From positions 1 to 64,000 of the forward strand of contig NZ_JABEQD010000001.1 in assembly GCF_014174395.1 (NCBI RefSeq): a stretch of DNA of 64,000 nt. Reading direction: 5' to 3'. Below are positions 26,102-34,056 of this stretch, piece after piece (position 1 is the first letter of the stretch; each line of letters starts with the position of its first letter). Source of the stretch: Gluconacetobacter aggeris (GTDB lineage Bacteria > Pseudomonadota > Alphaproteobacteria > Acetobacterales > Acetobacteraceae). The notes below the pieces were generated by a model. That model did not search any database. It was not told where the DNA came from and worked only from the letters and a program-made list of their open reading frames with translations. The position numbers and the translations under genes are program-made.

Positions 26102-27007
26102 ATGGCGACCCCGCGACGTTTCCTGCCCCCCACCCTGCTCCTGCATTCGTTCGAGGCCGCGGCCCGGCTGGAGAGCTTCACCGCCGCCGCGCGGGAACTG
26201 CACCTGACCCAGAGCGCGATCAGCCGCCACATCCGCGCGCTGGAACAGCAATTGGGCGCCGACCTGTTCGTCCGCGACCGCCAGACGGTGCGCCTGACCC
26301 TGGCGGGCGAGGCCTATGCGCGCGAGGTCCGCGAGGCCCTGCGCCATATCGCCACCGCCACCCTGGGCTTTCGCGCCAATCCCACCGGCGGCGCCGTCAA
26401 TCTGGGCGTGCTGCCCACCTTCGGCAGCCAGTGGCTGGCCCCCCGCCTGCCGGATTTCATGCGCGCCCATCCCGACATCACCGTCAACCTGATGTCCCGC
26501 CCCCTGCCCTTCGATTTCTCGGGCGACACGCTCCATGCCGCCATCCATTTCGGCGCGGCCGAATGGACGGGCGCGGACATGGATTTCCTGATGCCGGAAC
26601 AGGTCGTCGCCACCTGCAGCCCCACCCTGCAGTCCCGCCACGCCTTCCGCACCCCGGCCGACCTGCTGGGCGCTCCGCTGCTGCACCTGGTCTCCCGCCC
26701 CGATGCGTGGGAGCGATGGTTTGCCGCCCAGGGGGTGGAGGCGCTGAAGGTCCACGGCATGCTGTGCGACCAGTTCACCTTCATCGCACAGGCCGCCGCA
26801 GCCGGGGCCGGCGTCGCCCTGCTGCCGCGTTTTCTGGTATCAGACCTGCTGCGGAGCGGCCGCCTGGTCGAACTGCCGGGCGGCACGCTCCATAGCGACG
26901 GCGCCTACTACCTGGCCTACCCCCCGAACCACGGCAGCTACGGCCCTTTCCAGGCCTTCCGCGCCTGGCTGCTGGAAACCGCCGCCCGCGACAACGGAAC
27001 CGATTGA
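26102..27007 (+). CDS. LysR family regulator (GcvA-like)
   Basis: 301 residues. The N-terminal winged helix has the LysR pattern SFEAAARLESFTAAARELHL then TQSAISRHIRALEQQLG. The effector domain contains VNLGVLPTFGSQWLAPRLPDF and AAAGAGVALLPRFLV. It is divergent from hglS and most likely controls the pipecolate/2-oxoadipate operon in response to a pathway intermediate. No strong ribosome site precedes ATG 26102. Confidence 0.9.
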   Translation: MATPRRFLPPTLLLHSFEAAARLESFTAAARELHLTQSAISRHIRALEQQLGADLFVRDRQTVRLTLAGEAYAREVREALRHIATATLGFRANPTGGAVNLGVLPTFGSQWLAPRLPDFMRAHPDITVNLMSRPLPFDFSGDTLHAAIHFGAAEWTGADMDFLMPEQVVATCSPTLQSRHAFRTPADLLGAPLLHLVSRPDAWERWFAAQGVEALKVHGMLCDQFTFIAQAAAAGAGVALLPRFLVSDLLRSGRLVELPGGTLHSDGAYYLAYPPNHGSYGPFQAFRAWLLETAARDNGTD

Positions 27008-27136
27008 CCCCATCCCGCCCTACGGGCGAGTTCCAGCCCCTCGAAAGCAGCCTATTCCGTTCCGGTGTGGGGAATGCCAGAAAGATTTGCAGGAATCGAC
27101 GCTTTTCCGCAATTTCCGTATGCGAAACAGGTCCCC

Positions 27137-28330
27137 ATGCTTTTCAAGACCCTGCCGACCAGCGCGGTGATCGGCCTCTGGGCATTGTTTGCCTGCACCT
27201 TCACGGCCCTGACCAGCGAAGTGGCTCCCGTCGGCATCCTGATCGAGATGGCGCAGACTTTCCATATCCCGGAAGGCCATGCCGGGCTGGCCGTCAGCGC
27301 CTTCGCCCTGATGGTGGCGCTCGGCGCGGTACCGCTCACGATCATGACCGCCCATATCGACCGCAAGCGGCTGATGCTCGTCTCGCTGTCGGGCTATGTG
27401 CTGTCCAACCTGCTCGTGGCGCTGGCGCCCACCTTCCTGCTCGTATGCGCCGGCCGGCTGATCGGGGGGCTGGCGCATGCGCTGCTGATGTCGATCACGT
27501 CCGCCTATGCGGCGCGCCTGGTACCCCAGAACATGACCGGACGGGCCATTTCCTTCGTCTATGGCGGCACCTCGCTGGGCGCGATCCTGGGCGTGCCGGG
27601 GGCGGCGGCGGTGGGGCACGTGGCAAGCTGGCGCGTCGCCATGTTCATCATGACGGCCCTGGCGGCGGTACTGACATTGTGCATCGCGTTTTTCCTGCCG
27701 CCGGTCTCCTCGCCCCCGAATGTCCGCAGCAGCCTGCCCGGCATGGCCTCCCGCAGGGTGATGCGGATCTTCCTGATCGTGGTGGCGGTCGATGCCGTGT
27801 TCTTCTTCGCGCACAACCTGCTCTACACCTATGTCGCGCCGCTGCTGCTCGACCATGGGCTGACGGCGGGCACCCTCAGCATCGCCCTGCTGCTCACGGG
27901 CGGCGTCAGCATCCTCGGCCTGTGGGGGGCCGGGCAGTTTGTCGACCGCAACCCCGGCGCCGGCCTGCTGGGCAGCGGCCTGGCCATGCTGATCGGCATG
28001 GGGCTGATGTATGGGCACATCCTGTCCGGCTGGGCGGCGGTGGGCGCCGTGGGGCTGTGGTGCATCGGCTATTCGGCCATCATCCTCTTCGTCATGTCCG
28101 GGGCCATCCGCGCCCGCGCCACCCGCCCCGACGTGGCCGGGGCCGCGATCAATGCCGCCAGCAACGTGGGCATCCTGCTCGGGTCGGCGGCCGGCGGCCA
28201 GGTGCTGACCCATGCCGGCTTCGGCGTCCTCACCCCGCTGGCCATCGCGGTGGCCTTCGGCGGCATCCTGCTGGGCTTCTTCAGCCCCGCCGCCTTCCCG
28301 CACAGCCTTCCCCCCGCCGAACAGGACTGA
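27137..28330 (+). CDS. MFS transporter, DHA1/AraJ-like
   Basis: 397 residues with twelve hydrophobic segments and short loops, as in sugar-efflux/AraJ-type members of the drug:H+ antiporter-1 family. The N-terminus has FTALTSEVAPVGILIEMA and the loop motif AHIDRKRLMLVSLSGYV. It probably exports a sugar or small drug-like compound. ATG 27137 begins the protein just before helix 1; the frame is open from 27065. It follows lysR on the same strand after 130 bases and may be in the same transcript. A strong terminator lies about 100 bases downstream. Confidence 0.88.
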   Translation: MLFKTLPTSAVIGLWALFACTFTALTSEVAPVGILIEMAQTFHIPEGHAGLAVSAFALMVALGAVPLTIMTAHIDRKRLMLVSLSGYVLSNLLVALAPTFLLVCAGRLIGGLAHALLMSITSAYAARLVPQNMTGRAISFVYGGTSLGAILGVPGAAAVGHVASWRVAMFIMTALAAVLTLCIAFFLPPVSSPPNVRSSLPGMASRRVMRIFLIVVAVDAVFFFAHNLLYTYVAPLLLDHGLTAGTLSIALLLTGGVSILGLWGAGQFVDRNPGAGLLGSGLAMLIGMGLMYGHILSGWAAVGAVGLWCIGYSAIILFVMSGAIRARATRPDVAGAAINAASNVGILLGSAAGGQVLTHAGFGVLTPLAIAVAFGGILLGFFSPAAFPHSLPPAEQD

Positions 28331-28427
28331 AAACGGGCGGCCCCGCTTACATCACGACGTAATCATTACTTCACAATCATCGCGTCCGACAATCGGATAA
28401 GAGCAACCCGCTGTGCAAAACCCCCTC

Positions 28428-28455
28428 GGCCGGGCCTTCGGGTCCGGCCTTTTTT
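28428..28455 (+). terminator. Rho-independent terminator after the MFS gene
   Basis: GGCCGGGCC TTCG GGTCCGGCC is a 9-bp stem (one G-T pair) with a stable TTCG loop, directly followed by TTTTTT. This is the clearest intrinsic terminator in the window. Confidence 0.88.
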
Positions 28456-28555
28456 ACAGCGCCTCCTCCCGCAACCGGCCCGAACACACGGGCGCGGGAA
28501 CAAACCGGGAAGAACAGGGCAAGGCCCCTCGGATTCAAGCCTCAGCTCCATCCGC

Positions 28556-28600
28556 CCACAGAGTTATCCAGAGGGGTATCCCCGGAATCTGTGGATAATC
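28556..28600. repeat. 45-bp DnaA-box repeat, copy A
   Basis: Identical to copy B (28841-28885) at 43 of 45 positions. It contains TTATCCAGA (28564-28572, one mismatch to the DnaA box) and, facing it, TGTGGATAA (28590-28598, a perfect box on the other strand). The centre GGGGTATCCCC can fold into a small hairpin. Confidence 0.75.
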
Positions 28601-29199
28601 CTCGCCGCCCCACGACGGGACAGCATCGTGAAAATGGCGGTTTTCCGCCGATTTCAGCATGATTGCATCCACCCCTGAAAAGGGTCTTGATTCCATGTCA
28701 ATTTTATGACTGCCCCAGGCAGCAAATCATTCACAGCCGATCGAAAAAAAACGGGAAACCATCCGGCACCACCCGCCACGCCGGAACAAACCAAGAAAAG
28801 CGGGATTCGTCGCGATCACGCCTGTTTCCGGACAAGCAATCCACAGAGTTATCCAGAAGGGTACCCCCGGAATCTGTGGATAATCGCCGGCGGCGGGTCA
28901 TCGCCCCCCATCAAAAAAAACCCGGTCTTCCGCCATTTATGCGCCGTCAAGAGCGGCAACGCCGAATCTCCGTGATTCTACCGTACTGTCACATGGCGCC
29001 ATCGGCCCAAACAATTCACAGCTCGACGACGATTCACGCTTGACTCCATGCAGGCGGCCGATGGCGCTGGAGTCCTGCCGAATCCGTGCAGCCCGGCCCG
29101 TGCCCGGAACGGCCGGCAGGCTTTCATTTCGGGTTTCGGCGATATCCGTATAGAATCCGGCTACGGACCCAAAGCGATAGAGGAATGCGGAAAGGCATC
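28600..29199. other. Non-coding region around the DnaA-box repeats
   Basis: From the MFS terminator to 29199 there is no supported gene (about 750 bases). Short plus-strand frames at 28663-29043 lack family resemblance. The AATTCACAG and TCCACAG words around the 45-bp repeats suggest protein binding or an origin-like role rather than coding. Confidence 0.45.
28841..28885. repeat. 45-bp DnaA-box repeat, copy B
   Basis: Second copy, 285 bases from copy A and in the same orientation. TTATCCAGA lies at 28849-28857 and TGTGGATAA at 28875-28883. Between and around the copies the DNA has A-runs (28745-28752, 28913-28920) but no gene. Confidence 0.75.
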
Positions 29200-29748
29200 A
29201 TGGCAACCGCGAAACCATTCGTTATCCCGCCTCTGGCCGTCCTGCTGCTCGGCCTCCCCTTCTCCTCCCCCGCACGGGCGGACGACCCGCCGGCGCCGCC
29301 AGCCGCCTGCACGCCGGACAAGCCGGCCCTGCCCGACGATCTGCGCGGATGGGCATCCCCATCTCACCTCGCGGCCGCCGGCACAGTATCCGCGCTCGAC
29401 CATGCCGTCCTCCCGCCAGGGCAGGCCGTGCTGGTGGCCCTGCGACCAACGCCGGATGTCAGCTACGCCCTCCGCCCCGACGAGCCCGGCGGCTCGGTCA
29501 GTTCCGGCGGAATGGTCGCCTTCGACGCCCCGAAGGCCGGCACCTACCGGATCATGCTCGGCACCCGCGCGTGGCTCGACCTGGTGCACGACGGTGCCGC
29601 CGTGGGCTCCACCCACCACGAGCGTGGGCCGGCCTGTAGCGGAATCGGCAAGATGGTCGATTTCCCGCTGCCGGCCGGGCGCGCCATCATCCAGCTCAGC
29701 GGCAGCGGCAAGCCCGAAATCGAAATCATGGTGGTGCCGGTTCCGTGA
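29200..29748 (+). CDS. Small periplasmic beta protein
   Basis: 182 residues. Signal peptide residues 1-28 (PPLAVLLLGLPFSSPARA). The mature part is beta-rich, with LRPDEPGGSVSSGGMVAF, YRIMLGTRAWLDLVHDG and PACSGIGKMVDFPLPAGRA. Similar short proteins in acetic acid bacteria are, as far as I recall, often labelled homogentisate 1,2-dioxygenase. That seems wrong: at 182 residues it is less than half the length of that enzyme, and I see no metal-ligand set. Two Cys could form a disulphide. ATG 29200 has GGAAAGG upstream; ATG 29185 is an alternative. It stands alone. Confidence 0.8.
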   Translation: MATAKPFVIPPLAVLLLGLPFSSPARADDPPAPPAACTPDKPALPDDLRGWASPSHLAAAGTVSALDHAVLPPGQAVLVALRPTPDVSYALRPDEPGGSVSSGGMVAFDAPKAGTYRIMLGTRAWLDLVHDGAAVGSTHHERGPACSGIGKMVDFPLPAGRAIIQLSGSGKPEIEIMVVPVP

Positions 29749-30055
29749 CCCGCCCCCGGGCATGGCGGCCCCTCGCCGCATTCTGGCTTCCCGCCCCCGC
29801 AATACCCGATACCGACACTCCCGAAGCCCTGGCTCCGGGAGTGTTCGTGTTTTTAGCTCCCTGACCGCGTGAGGCGGCGAAATCCAATAGCGTGCCCAGT
29901 TTGCCCTGCAGCGTGGCGTGCATTTCGCCCCGACCCTTGCCTGGATGGAGCACGATCTTCTCGATCAATGCGCGGATGGCCTCGGAGGCTTCCTGCCTGT
30001 CCTCGGGATAGTTCAGGGTTTTCGCCAGAGGCTTTCGCTCAACACGCCAGCAAGG
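29726..30055 (-). pseudogene. Large serine recombinase, C-terminal fragment
   Basis: The minus frame reads LAKTLNYPEDRQEASEAIRA, then LIEKIVLHPGKGRGEMHATL and QGKLGTLLDFA. That is the C-terminal end of resolvase/invertase-type large serine recombinases, after the zinc-ribbon. The N-terminal catalytic part is absent, and the sequence breaks off at about 30056 where IS5-type sequence begins. It is a remnant of an element unrelated to the tyrosine integrase. Confidence 0.75.
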
Positions 30056-30091
30056 CATACAGCAACCCACAGACCCTAACTCAGAACTGAG

Positions 30092-30522
30092 GGCATGTTG
30101 CGGGCAAGGTCAGACGCAAGCGGCATATTGCGACCGACACGCTGGGTCATGTCGTGGCGGCTGTCGTGCATCCCGCCGACGTTCAGGATCGTGACGGCGC
30201 GCCGCTGGTAGCGACCAGGATACGCTCATTGTTCCCCTGGCTTCGCCATCTGATCGGTGACGGAGGGTATGCCGGCGAGAAGTTGCGTGGTGCGCTGGCT
30301 GAACTCGGCCGATGGACGATCGAGATCGTCAAGCGTAGCGATCGGGCCGAAGGCTTCGTCGTCCTGTCCAAACGCTGGATCGTGGAGCGCAACTTTGCAT
30401 GGCTCGGGCGCTGCCGCCGTCTCACGAAGGATGTCGAGGCAACAATCTCGTCATCCCACGCATGGTTGATGATCGCCCATATCCGCAGAGTTCTGCGGAA
30501 AATCAATCAGACCGCTTTCTGA
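30092..30522 (+). pseudogene. IS5-family transposase, 5'-truncated
   Basis: About 143 residues of the C-terminal DDE domain: KRHIATDTLGHVVAAVVHPA, then LIGDGGYAGEKLRG with the second catalytic Asp, and WIVERNFAWLGRCRRL with the catalytic Glu. The ending SSHAWLMIAHIRRVLRKIN is normal. The N-terminus with the first Asp is missing, with a stop in frame at 30089-30091. CAGGCTCTGA just after the stop resembles the terminal repeat also seen at 15198-15207. Confidence 0.85.
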
Positions 30523-30651
30523 TTCAGGCTCTGAGTCTGGCGCGTCCGTTCGTACGGGAAGCGCGGCGCGTTCCGGTTCCACCCGTGGCGTAGGTCGCGG
30601 GCGTGTCGCGTCCTTCGTTCGTGCGCGCGGATCGCCGGCTGGCGGCATCAG

Positions 30652-30966
30652 GTGTCCGGTGCCCGGCGTGTGACCGTGAAGGCGCAGGTGGTGCGTCAGG
30701 CCGGGAAGGGAGGCGGGGTCGCCGCGCACCTGCGTTACATCCAGCGCGAGGGCACCTCCCGCGATGGCGAGCGTGGCGTCCTGTATGGCGCGGAAACCGA
30801 CCGCGCCGATGCGAAAGCCTTCCTCGAACGTGGCGCCGAGGACCGGCATCAGTTCAGGTTCATTGTCTCTCCGGAGGACGCCGACCGGATGGAGGATCTG
30901 ACAGACTTCACGCGCGAGCTGATGACGCAGATGGAAGCCGATCTCGGCACACGGCTGGAGTGGGTG
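30652..30966 (+). pseudogene. Relaxase/mobilisation nuclease fragment (VirD2/TraI-like)
   Basis: The frame reads VTVKAQVVRQAGKGGGVAAH, LRYIQREGTSRDGERGVLYG, HQFRFIVSPEDADRMEDL and LMTQMEADLGTRLEWV. These are internal motifs of the DUF3363-type relaxases of plasmids and conjugative elements. It is cut by the IS on the left. On the right it ends at LEWV, just before the expected HxH metal motif, and continues as unrelated sequence to 31032. It is a dead remnant of a mobilisable element. Confidence 0.8.
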
Positions 30967-31110
30967 AGCTTCCAAAGCCCCATCCAGTTCGAGAAAATGG
31001 CGGCTAATCGAACCAACGTCTCTCCGTTTTAACGGGGCAAGTCCACTGGCCAGCCGCGCGGGTGTGGTGGAGGCTCTGATGGCGCTGGGGATCGGGCGCG
31101 GCAGATCTCG

Positions 31111-31130
31111 TTATTCATACCCATGAATAA
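31111..31130. promoter_or_regulatory. 20-bp inverted repeat upstream of the catabolic cluster
   Basis: TTATTCATACCCATGAATAA has perfect 8-bp arms around ACCC, about 70-90 bases before the MHS transporter start. A good operator candidate. Confidence 0.55.
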
Positions 31131-31151
31131 AATTACGATGACACATCGAGT

Positions 31152-31165
31152 CCATATCGATATGG
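31152..31165. promoter_or_regulatory. 14-bp palindrome upstream of the catabolic cluster
   Basis: CCATATCGATATGG is a perfect palindrome 32 bases before the transporter start codon and 21 bases after the 20-bp inverted repeat. Both lie in an AT-rich promoter-like stretch. Confidence 0.55.
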
Positions 31166-31197
31166 CAATAATTGAAGTATGATGAAAAGGCACCGAT

Positions 31198-32502
31198 ATG
31201 ATTGGCAACATGATGACCGTCGCCGAAGCAGAGGTCACAGACCTCCGAAGCAGGTCCTCCGCGACGTCATCAATCGGCACCATTATCGCGATTGTACTAG
31301 GAAACGCCCTGGAAGTTTATGATTTTACCGTCTATAGTTTTTTCTCCACCTATATCGCGCGGGCATTCTTTCCTGACGGCAGCGAGCTGCTCTCGTTGCT
31401 CGTCGCGCTGGCAACGTTCGGCGTGGGTTTCTTTGCCCGGCCGTTCGGCGCCGCGATCATCGGCCATTATGCCGACCGCCATGGCCGCAAGCCGGCTCTG
31501 ACATTGACGATCGGCCTGATGGTTGTGGGAACCGCCGCCATCGCGTTCGCGCCGGACTATGCGCAATTCGGCATCGCCGCGTCGCTGCTGGTCGTTATCG
31601 GGCGTCTGCTTCAGGGCTTTTCGTCGGGGGGCGAGATCGGGACCGCCACGACTTTGCTGCTTGAGAGCGCCAGTCGTGACCGTCGGTGCGAGTTGGTGAG
31701 CTGGCAGGCGGCAAGTCAGGGCGGGGCCGCGCTTTTCGGCGCCCTGGTCGGTGTATCGGTACATGGACTGATGTCCGAAGCCTCTATGCAGGCCTGGGGC
31801 TGGCGCGTTCCGTTTCTGATCGCCCTGCTGATCGGGCCGCTCGGCCTTTATATTCGCAGCACCCTGCGCGAATCGGCGCCTCCCGCGGAGGCTGTCCCCG
31901 TCCGCTGGTCGGGCATCTTCGTCAGCGAATGGAAGACGTTGTTGCAGGGGATTCTGCTGATGGCCGGGAGTACGGTGTCCACCTATATCATGATCTATTA
32001 CATGCCGGTTTATCTGGTGCGTTCGCTCGGTTTTTCCCAGACCATCGCGTTTTCCGTGCCCTGCATCGCCGGGTTGGCCATCCTTGTCGTCGGACCGCTG
32101 GGTGGGCGCCTCGCCGATCGGCTGGGGCTGCGCAAATCCTTGCCAATGGGGCTTGGGGTGTTCCAGATGCTGCTGATCTTTCCGCTGTTTCACCTGTTGG
32201 CATCGGGAGCGTCGCCATTCATTATTCTCTCAGTCATGGCGTTATTTTTTGCAACGGGGGCCATCGGAACGGGAGCGGGAACCGCCCTGATGATCGAAGC
32301 CTTTCCCTGTCGCCACCGGGCTGCCGGAATGTCCATATCCTATAGTTGCGGCGTGACGATTTTCGGCGGGTTCGCCCCCATGATCGTCACCTGGCTGATC
32401 GCCGTCACCCACAATGTCATGGCCCCCGCCTGGTATCTGTTCGCGGCCATGATGGTCAGTATGATGACGGTCATTTTCTTTCCGTCTGAAAATACGGAAT
32501 AG
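31198..32502 (+). CDS. MFS transporter, metabolite:H+ symporter (MHS/ProP) type
   Basis: 434 residues with twelve hydrophobic segments. Family motifs include LGNALEVYDFTVYSFFSTY in helix 1, the loop GHYADRHGRKPALTLTIGLM, and GRLLQGFSSGGEIGTATTLL in helix 5, typical of MHS proteins that import organic acids, betaines or shikimate-like compounds. First gene of a five-gene same-strand cluster, so it probably imports the substrate or the product released by the amidase or M20 enzyme. ATG 31198 has AAAAGG eight bases upstream. Codon use and GC are lower than in the flanking core genes. Confidence 0.92.
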   Translation: MIGNMMTVAEAEVTDLRSRSSATSSIGTIIAIVLGNALEVYDFTVYSFFSTYIARAFFPDGSELLSLLVALATFGVGFFARPFGAAIIGHYADRHGRKPALTLTIGLMVVGTAAIAFAPDYAQFGIAASLLVVIGRLLQGFSSGGEIGTATTLLLESASRDRRCELVSWQAASQGGAALFGALVGVSVHGLMSEASMQAWGWRVPFLIALLIGPLGLYIRSTLRESAPPAEAVPVRWSGIFVSEWKTLLQGILLMAGSTVSTYIMIYYMPVYLVRSLGFSQTIAFSVPCIAGLAILVVGPLGGRLADRLGLRKSLPMGLGVFQMLLIFPLFHLLASGASPFIILSVMALFFATGAIGTGAGTALMIEAFPCRHRAAGMSISYSCGVTIFGGFAPMIVTWLIAVTHNVMAPAWYLFAAMMVSMMTVIFFPSENTE

Positions 32503-32550
32503 AAATCAAAAACGAATATAATAATTCTACGATAGCTTCAGGAAATTGAG

Positions 32551-33960
32551 ATGTACGATACATGTACGACCGGTTCGCCGGCCGAACTGAGTGCTGCTTG
32601 CCTGGTGGAACGGTATCGCAGCGGCGCGCTTTCGCCCGTCGAGGTGGTTCGCTCGGTGCTGGAGCGGATCGAGGCATGGGAGCCGGCCCTTCACGCCACC
32701 TATGCCATGAGCGCCGATGCCGCGTTGGCGGAGGCGCGCGCCTCCGAGGCCCGCTGGCGCGATCATGCGCCGCTGGGTCTGCTGGATGGCGTGCCGGTCA
32801 CCGTGAAGGAAAACATCGCCAGCAAGGGCGTGCCGTCCCCGCTGGGCAGTGCGGCGACGGACTTGGTGCCGGCGACGCAGGATGCGCCGCCGATGGCGCG
32901 GCTGCGGGAAGCCGGCGCCATTCTGGTTACCAAGACCACCATGCCGGATTTCGGTCTGCTGGCGGCCTCGCCGTCCAGCTTCCATCCGCTAACGCGCAAC
33001 CCGTGGGATCCGAGCAAGACCCCTGGCGGCTCCAGTTCCGGTGCCGCCGCCGCCGCCGCCGCTGGGTACGGTCCGCTGCATGTCGGTACCGATATCGGCG
33101 GCTCGATCCGTATTCCCGCCGGTTTCTGCGGCGTATTCGGACTGAAGCCGAGCTGGGGGCGCGTGCCGCACCTGCCGCCCTATTTCTTTCGTGTCACGGG
33201 CCCCATCACGCGGGATGTGGCCGACGCGGCGACCATGATGCAGGTGATGTCCTTGCCGGATGACCGCGATTACATGAGCCTCCCTTTCCAACCTGTGGCC
33301 TGGAGCGATCTGGCGCATGCCAGCCTGAAGGGGTTGCGTCTGGGCCTGCTTCTGGACCCCGGCAGCGGCCTGTGCCTGGACCCGGAGGTGGAGGCGGCCG
33401 TCACGAGCGCCGCCCGAACCTTTGAGGCGCATGGTGCCGATGTGGAACTGGTCGAGAACTGGATCGAACCCGCCATGCGCGACGGGTTCAGCACCTTCAT
33501 GCATATCCGGGCGGCGGTAGATCTGGAGGATCTGGCACCAGAACAGCAGGCGAGGTTACACCCACAGCTTCGCGAAGCCCTCCTGAAACAGCCTGCTATC
33601 GGCGGAAAGGCGTTCTATCGGGCCTACCAAAACGTCCTGGCGATGCGCCAGCGCACGGCGCAGGTGACCGGCCGGTTCAATTTCGTCCTGTCCCCCGTTT
33701 CGCCCGTGCCCGCATTTGCCGCTGAATCCTGGTGTGCGAACCCCGAGTCCGGGCTGATGTACGATATCGCCTACACCTGCGTTCATAACGTCTCGGAACA
33801 GCCAGCGGCCGCGATCAATTGTGGCTACACGCAAGCCGGCCTGCCTATCGGCCTGCAAATTGCCGGGCGCCGGTTCGACGATATCGGCGTGCTTCGCCTG
33901 GCACGCGCCTGGGAGTTGATGCGGCCAGCACAACACGCCTGGCCCAAACCGCCCGCCTGA
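32551..33960 (+). CDS. Amidase signature family hydrolase
   Basis: 469 residues. The amidase-signature triad is visible: Lys in GVPVTVKENIASKG, the cis-Ser in TPGGSSSGAAAAAAAG and the nucleophile Ser in GTDIGGSIRIPAG, followed by FCGVFGLKPSWGRVP. It hydrolyses a carboxamide or arylamide bond. No signal peptide, so cytoplasmic. It follows the MHS transporter after 48 bases and precedes the receptor gene. The family includes indoleacetamide, nicotinamide and peptide amidases; the substrate cannot be named. Confidence 0.92.
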   Translation: MYDTCTTGSPAELSAACLVERYRSGALSPVEVVRSVLERIEAWEPALHATYAMSADAALAEARASEARWRDHAPLGLLDGVPVTVKENIASKGVPSPLGSAATDLVPATQDAPPMARLREAGAILVTKTTMPDFGLLAASPSSFHPLTRNPWDPSKTPGGSSSGAAAAAAAGYGPLHVGTDIGGSIRIPAGFCGVFGLKPSWGRVPHLPPYFFRVTGPITRDVADAATMMQVMSLPDDRDYMSLPFQPVAWSDLAHASLKGLRLGLLLDPGSGLCLDPEVEAAVTSAARTFEAHGADVELVENWIEPAMRDGFSTFMHIRAAVDLEDLAPEQQARLHPQLREALLKQPAIGGKAFYRAYQNVLAMRQRTAQVTGRFNFVLSPVSPVPAFAAESWCANPESGLMYDIAYTCVHNVSEQPAAAINCGYTQAGLPIGLQIAGRRFDDIGVLRLARAWELMRPAQHAWPKPPA

Positions 33961-34056
33961 ATCGCCGCAGAGCTTCGCTCGGCTCCATTCACCAGATCAT
34001 TCGGATCATCTCGTTTTCGGGGATTGCGAAACCTCGCTAAGGGTAAAGGATAGGTC

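Noticed and set aside
28558-28885. Two-repeat CRISPR-like array
   Set aside because: Only two units, 240 bases apart, no further repeats and no cas genes; the DnaA-box content explains them better.
28663-29043. Small plus-strand frames around the DnaA-box repeats
   Set aside because: They run through the repeats, have no ribosome site and no recognisable sequence.
29200-29748. Homogentisate 1,2-dioxygenase as the product name
   Set aside because: The protein is less than half the enzyme's length, carries a signal peptide and shows no Fe-ligand motif.
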